Assembly (NCBI RefSeq): GCF_019059575.1
Contig: NW_024881540.1
Location: 992,001-1,056,000, forward strand
DNA length: 64,000 nt
Origin: Amphibalanus amphitrite
Taxonomy: Eukaryota; Arthropoda; Thecostraca; Balanomorpha; Balanidae
Direction: 5' to 3'
How positions within the stretch are numbered: the stretch's first letter is position 1; each line of letters opens with the position of its first letter. Made by a program: the position numbers and the translations under genes. The notes under the pieces were generated by a model. It saw only the letters and a list, made by a program, of their open reading frames with translations. It was not told where the DNA came from and made no database searches. Below, one piece after another: positions 23,101 to 32,682 of this stretch.

Positions 23101-23329
23101 CAACTACACTAGATAGTTGAGGGGTGACTATTGCCTACATGATGGGTAGCGCTCTTTTGAAAGATGGTGCCAAGTCAACGTGTGGCATAGAGTTTTGGGA
23201 TGACTCAGGGTTATGGAGGCGGCACCATTCGAGTCGCCCGCCGATTTATTTCAGTTGTTAAGTTGGGGTTGCACAAACCGATGTTGGGGTTGCACAATTC
23301 AAAGTTGGGGTTGCACGTGCAACCCCAAC

Positions 23330-24223
23330 TTAACCCTCGCCCGTATTGGTGTTTTTCCAGCCGCGAACGTATAAGGGGGGGGGTCCGTTGGACCCCCCCC
23401 TTGCCGTTTCGCCCCTGATCGAGCTAGAGCTTCGCGGAAAAAACGAGCGTGTTGCCCGTGACGAGAGGAAGCCGATGATACCTAATTTTAAGATCCTAGG
23501 TCATTGGTTGACCTTGCAGGTCAGGTCAATGACCCAAAAATCGGGAAAATCGGGACCTGTTAGAGCGTCGTAAAGTGTGGCTGCTATGGGGTTTTTCAGG
23601 GCGCTGATCACGAATATCATGTTAGTTTTGATCACAGATGATGTCTTTATGAATTTAGTCCAGGTCGGGTCAGGTCAGGTCAGGTCAACCAGTAGGGGTC
23701 CTGCCGGGTATTCCTAGTAGGTGTCAACCGCCTCTGACAGCTTCGTAACATGTTACGAAGGTACAAAACTACTTCGTAAACGTTCATATGGTTGCTAAAT
23801 TCGAATTCAGCTCCAAAAACTGGCCTAGAAACATGTAAAACTCGAAAAAGTGAACCGAGGTCACCAAAGGTCAATGACCTGACCTGACCTTCAGGTGACC
23901 TTGACACCCACCCTAATGCATGGGGGCAACATCATATCACATGTTTGAACGCTTGAAACCAAGAAAAGTCTGCAAACGCGCGGCTAATGCGAGCCGACAT
24001 ACGCCGAATCGCGATTCCGGCCAAACATGGTCTCGAAAAGTAGGTCACAGGTCAAAGGTCATTGGGGTCAGGGTCATGAAATTTTCAGGGTAGGTGTAAA
24101 ATTGATTAACGCGAGGGTACTGAAAGTTTCGTCGCGATCGGCCGCTTTTTACGCGAGTTATTCGCGAAAAACCATGGGGGGGGGGGTCCGTTCGACCCCC
24201 CCCCCTATACGGGCGAGGGTTAA
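23330..24223. mobile_element. TTAA-flanked MITE, head GTCCGTTGGAC (family copy 2)
   Basis: The 894-bp element is bounded by TTAA at 23,330-23,333 and 24,220-24,223 and inserted just inside the right end of the hAT-like element. It is nearly identical to 8,763-9,651. EcR-type inverted repeats are AGGTCAATGACCC at 23,523-23,535 and AGGTCAATGACCT at 23,868-23,880, at the same relative positions as in the other copies. Heads are GTCCGTTGGAC (left) and GTCCGTTCGAC (right). Confidence 0.93.
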
Positions 24224-25578
24224 TATAAAAATCCACCCCTGTTCTAGACCTCGTACGGAAACAAAAATAGCACCATTCGATTCGCCGTGAAAAACTGCAT
24301 CAGATAGACACCTTTTTAGGCCTTAACAACCAACTTCAAAATTTGACCTCACTTGACCTGACCTTGACCTGACCTCGACCTGAAATTCATCCAGAGGTGG
24401 TCCATATCACTTATTGAGTGTGCCTATTGAATTCTATGAGTAAAATGACCCATAAAACATGTGTCGCACATGCCCTTTTCTATATTTTGTTTTTGGTGAC
24501 CTGACCTGACCTGACCTTGACCTTGACCTCTGAATGATATTGTATGCAACGAATATTGTCTTGGTAGCCTAAGAACACGTTTTGGGCGATCAGTCTCAGT
24601 CCATGACTCCATTCTTCGGCAACTACGGTGCAAGGCCGATACTGTAGGAACTTGCAATTTGTACCCTTGACCTGACCTTGACCTTGACCTCAAACTTAAA
24701 ATTAAGTACATGTTTTTAGTTGTTCGTGATGAGATCTTTCGATTGGCGTTTGAATTTTCCAAATCGGACCATTAGTTCGGGAGATAACAGGGGGGTAAAA
24801 TTTACCCCCCCCCAGCCCCGCGCGTTCGGCTGGAGACCCCAGCCCCGCGCGGGTTAAGTTGTCTTCGTTTGGAGGCAAAATCAAACAGTCTTGTACGCCT
24901 GATAGAGCATGTCGTGGAATAGCAATGTGGTCTATGTGAGTTTGACAGCCACCCACGAGCGTATGTGTATCGCACATATACTGAGAAAACTGGAATTCGG
25001 CAATCACAAGGTCATTACGATCTAGAAATTCTTGCATCATCTCACTGTGCTGATTGAATCCCTGCAGGTGGTGCCAAAGAGGATGCCGCACTTCAGGAGA
25101 CAGCGGAGGTAGCGCACAATTAAAATCTCCGACAACAATAACTGGTGCAGTACGCAAGAGCGCTGAGACGATAGTATCTAGCTTACTGACGGTGTTCGCG
25201 TAGTCCTCAATGTTCTCTGAAGCGTTCCAAAACGGCATATAGCAGCCAATGACATTTATAATTGGCATATCCTCGGCTAAAACAGTGACTCCACAGAGCC
25301 GCGCATCGTCACAATCTATCTCACGTATGTTGCGTCCACCGGAGCGACGGCAGATCAAAGCGACCCCACCACGAGGCCTGCCCTCGCCAGCTCGTGGAGG
25401 CAGTTCCATGGCAAACTGTTGGGTGCAGTGAAACTCTGCAGCGGCCAGCCTCGAGACGACGTTGGGAAGGGTGGACTCCTCTGCGCGAGACAGCCATGTT
25501 TCTGCTAAAAATAGGATGTCACAAGTGGATAGTAAGCTATCAGCGACGTAATGCGCGGCTGAAAGAAACCCCTCACAG

Positions 25579-27384
25579 TTATATGTACCGATCGTCAGTT
25601 TCGAGGGGCTTCCAGCGGTTCTGCCAGGAGCTCTGTTGATACGAGGGGCGCCATTCTCTAGCGAGCTGCTGGTGGGGTTCAGGATCTGCGACGTCCCGGC
25701 GATGGGGACGGCGGTTGATTGGGACAGTCTGCCACTCACTGTGTCCGTGTGAGTGTCCAGTGACGGCGCTGTTGGACCATGCGGCTCGTGTGGATGGTCG
25801 GCGGTCCGTCCTGTGACCATACGGCTCCTGTCTGGTCGTGTACTCATGATGCTGCGGCCGGGCACCTTCAGGGGCAGGGTTCTGACGCTGTGCAGCTCCG
25901 GAGTTGACCGTGGGACGTACACCGCGGCCGAAAGCTGGTCTGTTGTATCGAAACTTGCGTCTGCTAGTTCCGTTGTTGTTCGGCGTGACCTTGCGGCGCA
26001 CGATGAGGCCTATTGGCCAGTGAGAGGGGCTCAAGACGTTACCCTCGTCAGCAGCATCTACTTCAATTAAGTACGCCTTGGTCGCGGGAGCAGTACCGTC
26101 GTGGTGCGGTAGACGCTGGAAATCGTGCAGATTTTGAACCACTGCCCACACCAGCTCTCTCACATCCCGGTCAGCTACATCCGGGCGGAACCCCTGCAGG
26201 ATAAACTTTGCTTTTTTAGCCGGGGGCCGCGAGGTATCCAGGATGAGGGCAGATGCTGGTCCAGATCCTGTAACATGACCGTAGTTTACCAGCTCAGCAG
26301 ACCCCTCGACCGAGGTAGGTGTGGCACCGGTAGCACGGGGATCACGCGATACATGTGACCCACGAGGTCGGCTGCGCGCTGGGTTGGCGGACGGTGGGTG
26401 CTGGTCGCTCTCGCTGTCACTATCAGACTCTCCTGCACGCCACTGAAGCGCAGCAGCGATAGCTCCTCCGAGACTGCGCAGGTCGATTCCGGATGCGATT
26501 TCTCTCGCCACAGCGCTGATTCCGAGTTGAGGTTCATGAGTTGTTCCCACAGTGGCACTTGGGGAAGAGTCCGGTGGCCCGGGAGGACCGGTTGAGTTTT
26601 CCTGCCTCTCAGCGGCCGCTTGAGGCCCCGTATTAGAGGCCTGTGCTGGAGGTTGCTCACCTGCGAAGATTCTGTCCAGTCCTCTGTCAAGCAGCAGCTC
26701 CAGCTGGGTGATACACGAGTCTCGAGCTGAACATTCTTCTCGCAGTCTGGTGGACTCGTTCTCCATAAACTTTACACGTGCTTCTAAACTAGCCTTATTC
26801 TGGCTGAGCTGGGCGACTGACTGTTCTAGACGTAGTTGGTTTGCAATTATCGCTTCCAGCGAAGCAAAGGTAGCGGCATTGGAGCCTGAAGGGTCCGCGC
26901 TGGGTGCCGCCTGACCGGGTGGCGGAAGTGGGACACGGCCGGCCGGCTTCAGGGTGACTCCGTTGGCCCGCTGAGTCAGCACGCCCTGCGATGCCGAGTA
27001 TCCGAGAGCCCAGCAGTCGTCTGCCAGGCCGGCAACATTGCCCTGAACCCGCCGACAGAGTGGGCGCCCGGCAGCAGCTGGGACAGCTGACTGCAGTGCC
27101 GCATGCAGCTGCGCTCTGAGCTCACGGAGGTCCGACTCGTCAAGAGATACCAGAACACATCTTATCGCTGCTGGGTCATAGCTCCCGGAGAAGATGTTAG
27201 TTGATTCAGCTATAATTTGCCTCTTTAGGGACGAAGTTGCGTCGGTAGGGATGATCTCATCCAGTGGAGCGAACTGGCGCCGGTTCGTATCGGGCTGATC
27301 ATCGTAGATGCTTTCTTGCTGTTCAGCGACAAAACTCTCTGCGGTGTCGGTGAAAGCTCTTTTAGGTACCGTTTCCTCGGACAT
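25579..27384 (-). CDS. LINE ORF1 protein (601 codons)
   Basis: An uninterrupted 601-residue frame directly upstream of ORF2 on the same strand. The N-terminal third is acidic and mixed. A Gln/Leu/Glu-rich helical stretch around residues 180-235 (QLRLEQSVAQL, ARVKFMENESTRL) looks like a coiled coil. A Pro/Ser-rich linker follows. A compact region at about 395-480 (KKAKFILQGFRPDVADRDV and onward) resembles the RNA-binding-type domain of some LINE ORF1 proteins. The C-terminus is basic and Arg/Gln-rich, fit for nucleic-acid binding. No CCHC zinc knuckle is visible. The end overlaps the start of ORF2. It starts at ATG 27,384. Confidence 0.8.
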   Translation of the reverse strand: MSEETVPKRAFTDTAESFVAEQQESIYDDQPDTNRRQFAPLDEIIPTDATSSLKRQIIAESTNIFSGSYDPAAIRCVLVSLDESDLRELRAQLHAALQSAVPAAAGRPLCRRVQGNVAGLADDCWALGYSASQGVLTQRANGVTLKPAGRVPLPPPGQAAPSADPSGSNAATFASLEAIIANQLRLEQSVAQLSQNKASLEARVKFMENESTRLREECSARDSCITQLELLLDRGLDRIFAGEQPPAQASNTGPQAAAERQENSTGPPGPPDSSPSATVGTTHEPQLGISAVAREIASGIDLRSLGGAIAAALQWRAGESDSDSESDQHPPSANPARSRPRGSHVSRDPRATGATPTSVEGSAELVNYGHVTGSGPASALILDTSRPPAKKAKFILQGFRPDVADRDVRELVWAVVQNLHDFQRLPHHDGTAPATKAYLIEVDAADEGNVLSPSHWPIGLIVRRKVTPNNNGTSRRKFRYNRPAFGRGVRPTVNSGAAQRQNPAPEGARPQHHEYTTRQEPYGHRTDRRPSTRAAWSNSAVTGHSHGHSEWQTVPINRRPHRRDVADPEPHQQLAREWRPSYQQSSWQNRWKPLETDDRYI

Positions 27385-27691
27385 ATTGTTAAGCAGCTAA
27401 AGTTTCAGTCTTGTTTAGTTTCAGTCACTAAACGAGAGCCCACATGATAATGAGCTGACTAGCCGTATGGGCCATATGTTATCCCGCCATATTAAAGTTT
27501 TCCATTTATCAGAGGAAAGAAATACGTACAATTTTCAAGAAAGCATTTGATAATTAATGGTTTTGCAAAAGCTGATTTCATTTGGACGTTTTTGACATGT
27601 TTTTTTGTGATATATTTTATTTCAATAGTAAATAATTTTCATCTTGAAGAAATTTGTCTTTTTAACCTTGCAAAAAGTTGCACGTTCGTCA

Positions 27692-28065
27692 ATCTAGCAG
27701 CAGATTGATATTCGCGAATCTGCTGCTGTTAGACAGGCATTCGCAGCTTCCGAATTTGCTGCTTTTGGCATGAAACAAAAGTTGGATTCTGAGCCCAGAC
27801 TAACTTTAGCCCCTTTCGCATCAAATTCAATCCAAATCTTGACATAATATGCCAGATACACTTCATTGTTCCTCTCATCCCAAGTGGGGACAAGCGACAA
27901 GAACACGACTCAAGTTCTTATTTTGCCTTTTTAGCAATGTCGGCTGAAGAGGGCTTACTTTTAAATCGTACCAGGCCCAGAAGCAGCATATTCGAGCCTC
28001 GAGGAACGGAGAAGGCCTGTCTACCAGCAGCAGATTCGCGAATATCAGTTACTTTGCTGCTAGAT
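27692..28065. mobile_element. Small inverted-repeat element (ATCTAGCAGCA ends)
   Basis: The ends ATCTAGCAGCA and TGCTGCTAGAT are inverted, and the inverted similarity continues through GATATTCGCGAATCTGCTG and TAGACAGGC, about 55 bases on each side. The ATTCGCGAAT core makes each end palindromic in itself. No target duplication was found and no protein is encoded. Probably a DNA-transposon MITE; superfamily unknown. Confidence 0.65.
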
Positions 28066-28238
28066 TAACCCAGTGCAACTGCTGTGACTGGTTGCGGCTG
28101 CGATAGCAACGCTCCATGTTAGATAGAACATATTACATAAAACGTTTTATCAACGTCAATGATAGCTCATATTGATGCTTCTTTGTTTTATTTTGCAAGG
28201 TTAGGCTCTTTCGATCTTGCGAGACCTTTGCAGACTGC

Positions 28239-28388
28239 CAGTGGCGCAGCCAGGATTTCGTTTCGGGGGGGTCATCGCTTCCAAAGCGGGCCCCCTAGTG
28301 TGCGGGCCCCCACCAGTGGCGCAGCCAGGATTTCGTTTCGGGGGGGTCATCGCTTCCAAAGCGGGCCCCCTAGTGTGCGGGCCCCCAC
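28239..28388. repeat. 75-bp tandem duplication of the hAT left end
   Basis: CAGTGGCGCAGCCAGGATTT begins at 28,239 and again at 28,314, and the two units appear identical throughout. The duplication includes the terminal inverted repeat, giving the element two potential left ends. Confidence 0.9.
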
Positions 28389-28768
28389 CCATTTTTCAGA
28401 ATCTCTCCATATTTCATACGCATTCTGCTGGGCGGGCCCCCTTTACCTGCACGATAACCCTGAGCGAGTTTGAATCAGAAAATTTGCATAGAACAGTAGC
28501 TCGGTAATCACCCGGTCTTCACTTTTTACGCAAATTGACCACGACAGAAATATGTTACTATGACGTATGACTTCGTATCTTTCGAGTCCGATATGAGCCC
28601 CAATTCCGCAATATGCATAGCATATTATATGCAATCGGAACTGTTGCCTGCTTCTGTCGCACAAGATTTAAAAGTAGTCCCAGGTGCCTGTCCTAAGTCA
28701 TCTATTGGCTGCTGTAGTAGATTGTGCTTTTATTCTTCTTCATTACGTGAATTCGCTCGTAAGAAGTT

Positions 28769-28872
28769 TTAACCCTCGCCGGCACAGGGGGGAGGGGTTG
28801 ATGCAACCCCCTAAGGTTTTTTCGCGAAGAACTCGCGTAAAAAAGCGGCTGATCGCGACGTAACTTCCATAG
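28769..28872. mobile_element. TTAA-element end fragment (head GGTTGATGCAACC)
   Basis: TTAACCCTCGCCGGCACAGG, a short G/C hairpin with head GGTTGATGCAACC, then TTTTTTCGCGAAGAACTCGCG and a GCGGCTGATCGCGACG phrase, matching the left end of 31,518-32,420. The match stops after about 100 bases and no partner end was found. Confidence 0.6.
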
Positions 28873-29818
28873 TGCGCTGAAATTCGCGCAACTTATAGAA
28901 CAAGGATGGGTAACGTGCCTGTGAAGAGTCACAGCTCGATCGGGCCGGTGGTGAGCACATGGCGCGTGCTCAAAAAGTGCAAATTCGCGTCATAGACTTT
29001 ACATGCATAAATCGGCTTGCAAAAATGGGCGACAATGGCTCAACTTGCCCGACACGGGTCCGGTCCCCGTGCAGTATCTCGGTAACCGTGGGTCCGATCG
29101 GCACGAGGAACACAGTATCGTGCATGAGAATCGAACGGGCTATCGAATGGTGTGCGGTGCAGGGATGGCACGCGCCACGTGCACCCGTGAGGGCACTTAT
29201 GCTTGAAAAATTGACGTTTTGGACGGATTTTGGACTTAATGCTATTTTTGGGTGACTGTCAGACGGAGCGGGTTCAAACAACGCTTGTTGGCAAGAGAAA
29301 TGTACCTACCGCCTCTCATGGGAAAATTGTGAAAAGCTATTTGATCAAAAACAAGGTGGAACAAATTGCTGGAGAAAATAGCATTTGCTTATGACTTACT
29401 TAATTACAGGGGTTTTGCTACATAACCTGGTATGTTTGACAATTGAAATGGGCATAGATTGGAAGAGCATTCAATTGTGACCAAGGTCCAATCATCGCTT
29501 TTGCATGACGAGCAACAATATTCTTAAGAATATAAATGTTTCAAACCTCTACATAGTAATTCATCGATGGCTTTCACTCTTCAATAACCTACGCCAACCT
29601 ATGTCATGAAATACACTTGGCATGTTCTATAGTAGAACGCATGGTTATTATCAGACACGAGCACCTCGATGCGATGGATATTTTTTCCCAAAACCAAAAT
29701 GCTTAGCCGTCAAAAGGCAATCGACCGTAATGGATACATAACCCACAGACACAAGACCAACCAAACGCCCACCGATCGAAAATACCCCTTATTCGCGTTG
29801 CGAAGCAAGCGGGTCACC
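28873..29818. other. No gene recognised (interior of the hAT-like element)
   Basis: Contains CAGTATCTCGGTAACCGTGG and GATCGGCACGAGGAACACAG phrases near 29,070, similar in style to the E-box repeat (ATCTCGGTAAC) but not clearly homologous, then AT-rich sequence. No conserved frame is visible. Confidence 0.35.
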
Positions 29819-30570
29819 CTAGCGGGCCCCATTCACCCGGGGGCTCGGGCCCTATCCACATGGGGGACCAAGCCCTATCCATACGGGGGCCCGGGCCACG
29901 TTCACCTGGGCTCCGGGCCTCGTCCACCCGGGGCTCCGGGGCCGGCCCACCAGGGGGCCCGGGCCCCATCCAGCCGGGGCCCGGGCCCCGTCCACCCGGG
30001 GCCTGGGGTCCGTACTCCCAGGGGCCCGGACCCATCCATCGGGGGGCCCTGGCCCCATCTACCCGGGGGGCCGTGCCCCATCCACCTAAGGGGCCCGGGC
30101 CCGTTCTCCCGGGGCCCGGGCCCCATCCACCCGGGGGCCTGTGCCCTATCCACCCAGGGGCCCGTGCCCTATCCACCCAGGGGGCCCGGGCCCCATCCAA
30201 CCGGGGGTCCGGGCCCGTCCACCCGGGGCTCAGGGCCGTTCTCCCGGGGGCCCGGGCCCCATCCAGCCGGGGGCCCGGGCTCCCTCCACCCAGGGGGCCC
30301 GGGCCCGTTCTCCCGGAGCCTCGGGCCCCATCCACCCGAGGGGCCTGGACCCGTTCTCGCGGGACCCGGGGGTCCGGGCCCCGTCCACCCGGGGCCCGTT
30401 CTCCCGGTGGCTCGGATCCATCCACCGGGGCCCCATCCGCCGGGGGGCCCGGGCCCTATCCACCCGGGGGCCCGGACCCATCTACAGGGGGCCCAGGTCC
30501 CATCCACCCAGGGGCCGGGCTTGTTCTCCTGGGGGCCCGGGCCCTGTCCACCTGGGGCCCCAGGCCGACC
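29819..30570. repeat. GGGCCC-rich minisatellite
   Basis: Units of about 27-33 bases of the form CCCGGGCCCCATCCACCCGG repeat for about 750 bases, alternating CATCCACC, GTTCTCCC and GTCCACC. Long proline/glycine-rich frames on both strands come from the repeat. High GC content and many GGGCCC palindromes make it prone to assembly error. Confidence 0.88.
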
Positions 30571-30630
30571 CCTCACCCGAGGTGTCGCAGTGGGGATTTC
30601 TCGAAGCGGGCTCTTCCGATTAGATTAGGA

Positions 30631-30631
30631 C

Positions 30632-30710
<79 letters not shown>

Positions 30711-30711
30711 A
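30631..30711. repeat. (CT)n microsatellite
   Basis: About 80 bases of almost pure CT repeat with one early interruption, directly inside the right end of the hAT-like element. Confidence 0.97.
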
Positions 30712-30786
30712 GCGGGCCCCTGACAGAAATTTCGGGGGGGTCAGCTGACCCTCTGACCCCCCCCTGGCTGCGCCACTGCAGACTGC

Positions 30787-31517
30787 AGAGTCGGGAGCAT
30801 GATAATATAGGGAGAGACAGGCCTGGGGACACCGGGCACTGGGCAGTGGGCGGCCAACCTGCATGCAGGGCCCTGCATGGGGCTGAATGGGACTGCTGGG
30901 CGGCTGAGCCCGCCATGATAAACAGCTTACCCAGACCCACTGATGCTTTCACACCGCACCTGAGCACGCTTCTAGGGGAGCTACCTACACGCTTCGGATA
31001 GAGGTGACCGTCAAGGGTCTAGCCCGGACCAGGTTTTTAGAGTCCTTGAAGAATGAGGTAAGGATTTGACTACCCTGGGGATGAAAAAGAGAGCATGTAA
31101 TAGTTATTTTCGACGCTCATTGGCTCATTGGTCGGAGGAAGGGGCAAGTGGCCTAGCCAAGGGTGGCACAGGGAGCACCTGTCCTCTACCATCCTCATTG
31201 GGCTTAGGGGCCCCTGACGCCCGGCCCTTTGGCCCGTCGAAGTTTTAAGTGCCGAGTCTTCTCCCGGGGCCGGGGTCTCCAATTACCCACTCCGGCTCCT
31301 GAGAGATCCGTCAGGTTCTTGACGCCGCACACAGGCACCCAACTCCTGAGGACACCGGATGCGCCCCAAGGGCCCCGCACAGGCTTTTTTGAAGCTCAAA
31401 AGCAGTCCCCGAGAGCCCTAGCTGATATCTGAGAAATTGCTCCCTCATAACATTCAGAACCATTCAGAAGAACCCAAGTCAATCACCAGACGCATGCATC
31501 TAAAGACCCACATATCT
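30787..31517. other. No gene recognised
   Basis: Mixed GC-rich sequence between the hAT-like element and the next TTAA element. The 31,190-31,420 part again resembles degenerate GGGCCC-type repeat. No coding region or RNA gene is supported. Confidence 0.35.
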
Positions 31518-32420
31518 TTAACCCTCGCCGGCACAGGGGGGGGGGGTGATGCAACCCCCCCTAAGGTTTTTCGCGAATAACTCGCGTAAAAAGCGGCCGA
31601 TCGCGACGAAACTTTCAGTACCCTCGCATTGATCAATTCTACACCTACCCTGAAAATTTCATGACCCTGACCCCAATGACCTTTGACCTGTGACCTCTTT
31701 TCTGTGACCATGTTTGGCCGAAATCGCGGTTCGGCGCATGTCGGCTCGCATTAGCCGCGCGTTTGCAAGCTTTTTGTGGTTTCAAACGTTCAAACATGTG
31801 ATTTGATGTTGCTCCCATGCATTAGGGTGGGTGTCAAGGTCACCTGAAGGTCAGGTCAGGTCATTGACCTTTGGTGACCTCGGGTGACCTCGGTTCACTT
31901 TTTCGAGTTTTACATGTTTCTAGGCTAGTTTTTGGAGCTGAATTCGAATTTAGCAACCATTTGAACATTTACGAAGTAGTTTTGGTGCCTTCGTAACATG
32001 TTACGAAGCTGTCCGAGGCGGTTGACACGTATTACGAATACCCGTCACAACCCCTACCGGTTGACCTGACCTGACCTGACCCGACCTGGTCTAAATGCTT
32101 AAAGACATCATCTATGATCAAAACTAACACGATATTCGTGATCAGCACCCCGGAAAACCACACAGCAGCCACACTTTACGACTTTCTAACAGGTCCCGAT
32201 TTTCCCGGTTTTCGGGTCATTGACCTGACCTGGAAGGTCACCCGATGACCTAGGACCTTAAAATTGGGTATCATCGGCTTCCTCTCGTGACGGGCAACAC
32301 GCTCGTTTTTTCCGCGAAGCTCTAGCTCGATCAGGGACCAAACGCGAGGGGGGGGGGGTCGTACCAACCCCCCCCCCTTGTGCCGTCGAAGGACTCAAAA
32401 TGGCCTGTGCCGGCGAGGGT
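31518..32420. mobile_element. TTAA-type MITE, heads GGTGATGCAACC and GGTCGTACCAACC
   Basis: It starts TTAACCCTCGCCGGCACAGG at 31,518; the right end is TGTGCCGGCGAGGGT at about 32,420, but the final TTAA is missing (CTTC follows). The body is almost the same as in 8,763-9,651, 23,330-24,223 and 57,229-58,125 (reverse orientation to the first two), with EcR-type inverted repeats AGGTCATTGACCT at 31,858-31,870 and GGGTCATTGACCT at 32,214-32,226. The two ends and their hairpin heads belong to a different type. The right TTAA was lost or converted to the adjoining minisatellite. Confidence 0.85.
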
Positions 32421-32640
32421 CTTCAGCCGTCTTTGAGGGCCACACCCATGTCAAGGGGCCCTACGTCAGGCTCTAGGGGCCCCAGGTGGACCTTTGAGGG
32501 CAAATATTGCGCAGGTCTCCGAAGGTCCGCACTCCGCGCAGATCTTTTAGGGCCCGCGCAAATCTCTGAGCGGTTTCGCTGGCCTCTGACAGAAAAGACG
32601 AGTTTCTGAGGCCCTAAACGATCTCCTGCGGAGTGCCGGC
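32421..32640. repeat. Short stretch of TTTGAGGGC/GGGCCC minisatellite
   Basis: Degenerate units like CTTTGAGGGC and TCTAGGGGCCC resemble the repeats at 1-1140. This may be a remnant of another copy of the large hAT-like element. Confidence 0.5.
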
Positions 32641-32682
32641 AGTCGGCACCGTGTGGTCACGTGCAACTCTGTGGGTCACCCC

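Larger units (their letters stand above)
17518..24241. mobile_element. Large non-autonomous hAT-like element, 6.7 kb, TSD TTCTAGAC
   Basis: Ends are CAGGGGTGGATTTTT (17,518) and its inverse AAAAATCCACCCCTG (24,241), flanked by a perfect 8-bp duplication TTCTAGAC (17,510-17,517 and 24,242-24,249). The empty site is seen at 33,300-33,310 of the sister TTAA element. TTGGGGTTGCAC lies just inside the left end and is repeated three times near the right end (23,283-23,316). The interior is mostly two minisatellites (17,835-21,360 and 21,650-23,100) plus two nested TTAA elements. No hAT transposase or BED zinc finger is visible. The element must have been moved in trans, if it moved in its present form. 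Confidence 0.92.
16944..24857. mobile_element. TTAA-flanked MITE, head GGTAAATTTTACC, split by a hAT-like element
   Basis: Termini at 16,944 (TTAACCCGCGCGGGGCTGGG) and 24,857 are inverted repeats, and heads GGTAAATTTTACC occur at both ends. The right end has the terminal motif twice (CAGCCCCGCGCGTTCGGC and CAGCCCCGCGCGGGTTAA). Without the hAT-like insert and its duplication the element is 1,182 bp, matching the intact copy at 32,683-33,869 (1,187 bp, opposite orientation). It sits at a TTAA inside LINE ORF2. The body has (TGACC)n arrays near 24,496-24,530. Confidence 0.92.
14662..25922 (-). pseudogene. LINE ORF2: endonuclease-reverse transcriptase, interrupted
   Basis: The endonuclease part is 25,922-24,858, with motifs TIGTYNCEG, LAETWLS, VVGDFNC and HIDHIAIP, as expected for APE-type nucleases. 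At the TTAA (24,854-24,857) the frame jumps to 16,947 and continues in phase. It runs about 54 codons to an in-frame TAG at 16,783-16,785, then stays open in the same phase through reverse transcriptase to the stop at 14,662. RT motifs in order: KAPGVDGVTPEHL, YRPITITTCASKMLE, FGFIPSRGSAQA, SLDARKCFDRIW, RGTRQGAILSP and the catalytic CYADDLLLLS, then HLGIILDSKL. The combined ORF would be about 1,100 codons. Its start overlaps ORF1 in another frame by up to 344 bases. One insertion and one stop are the only breaks I can see, so the copy is fairly young. Confidence 0.9.
14505..27400 (-). mobile_element. Non-LTR retrotransposon (LINE), split by a nested TTAA element
   Basis: The order on the minus strand is ORF1 (27,384-25,579), an APE-type endonuclease, then reverse transcriptase ending at 14,662. 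A short 3' UTR ends in a (TTGA)n tail at about 14,505-14,521. Excluding the 7.9-kb insertion at 16,944-24,857, the element is about 5 kb, a normal full length. The insertion target is a single TTAA within ORF2, so the coding frame is continuous across it. The 5' boundary is uncertain and no target duplication was identified. Clade is not assigned; APE endonuclease plus a separate ORF1 and a tetranucleotide tail would fit the CR1/L2/Jockey group. No RNase H domain is seen. Confidence 0.88.
28239..30778. mobile_element. hAT-like element, 2.5 kb, TSD CAGACTGC
   Basis: It starts CAGTGGCGCAGCCAGG and ends CCTGGCTGCGCCACTG, a perfect 16-bp inverted repeat with hAT-type ends, flanked by the 8-bp duplication CAGACTGC (28,231-28,238 and 30,779-30,786). 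The left 75 bp are tandemly duplicated. The interior contains a TTAA-element fragment (28,769), a GGGCCC minisatellite (29,819-30,570) and a CT microsatellite. No transposase is recognised. Confidence 0.9.

Noticed and set aside
29814..30864. Long Pro/Gly-rich frames on both strands
   Set aside because: They lie in the GGGCCC minisatellite and the CT microsatellite; simultaneous open frames on both strands are a repeat effect, with no domains and no splice or start context.
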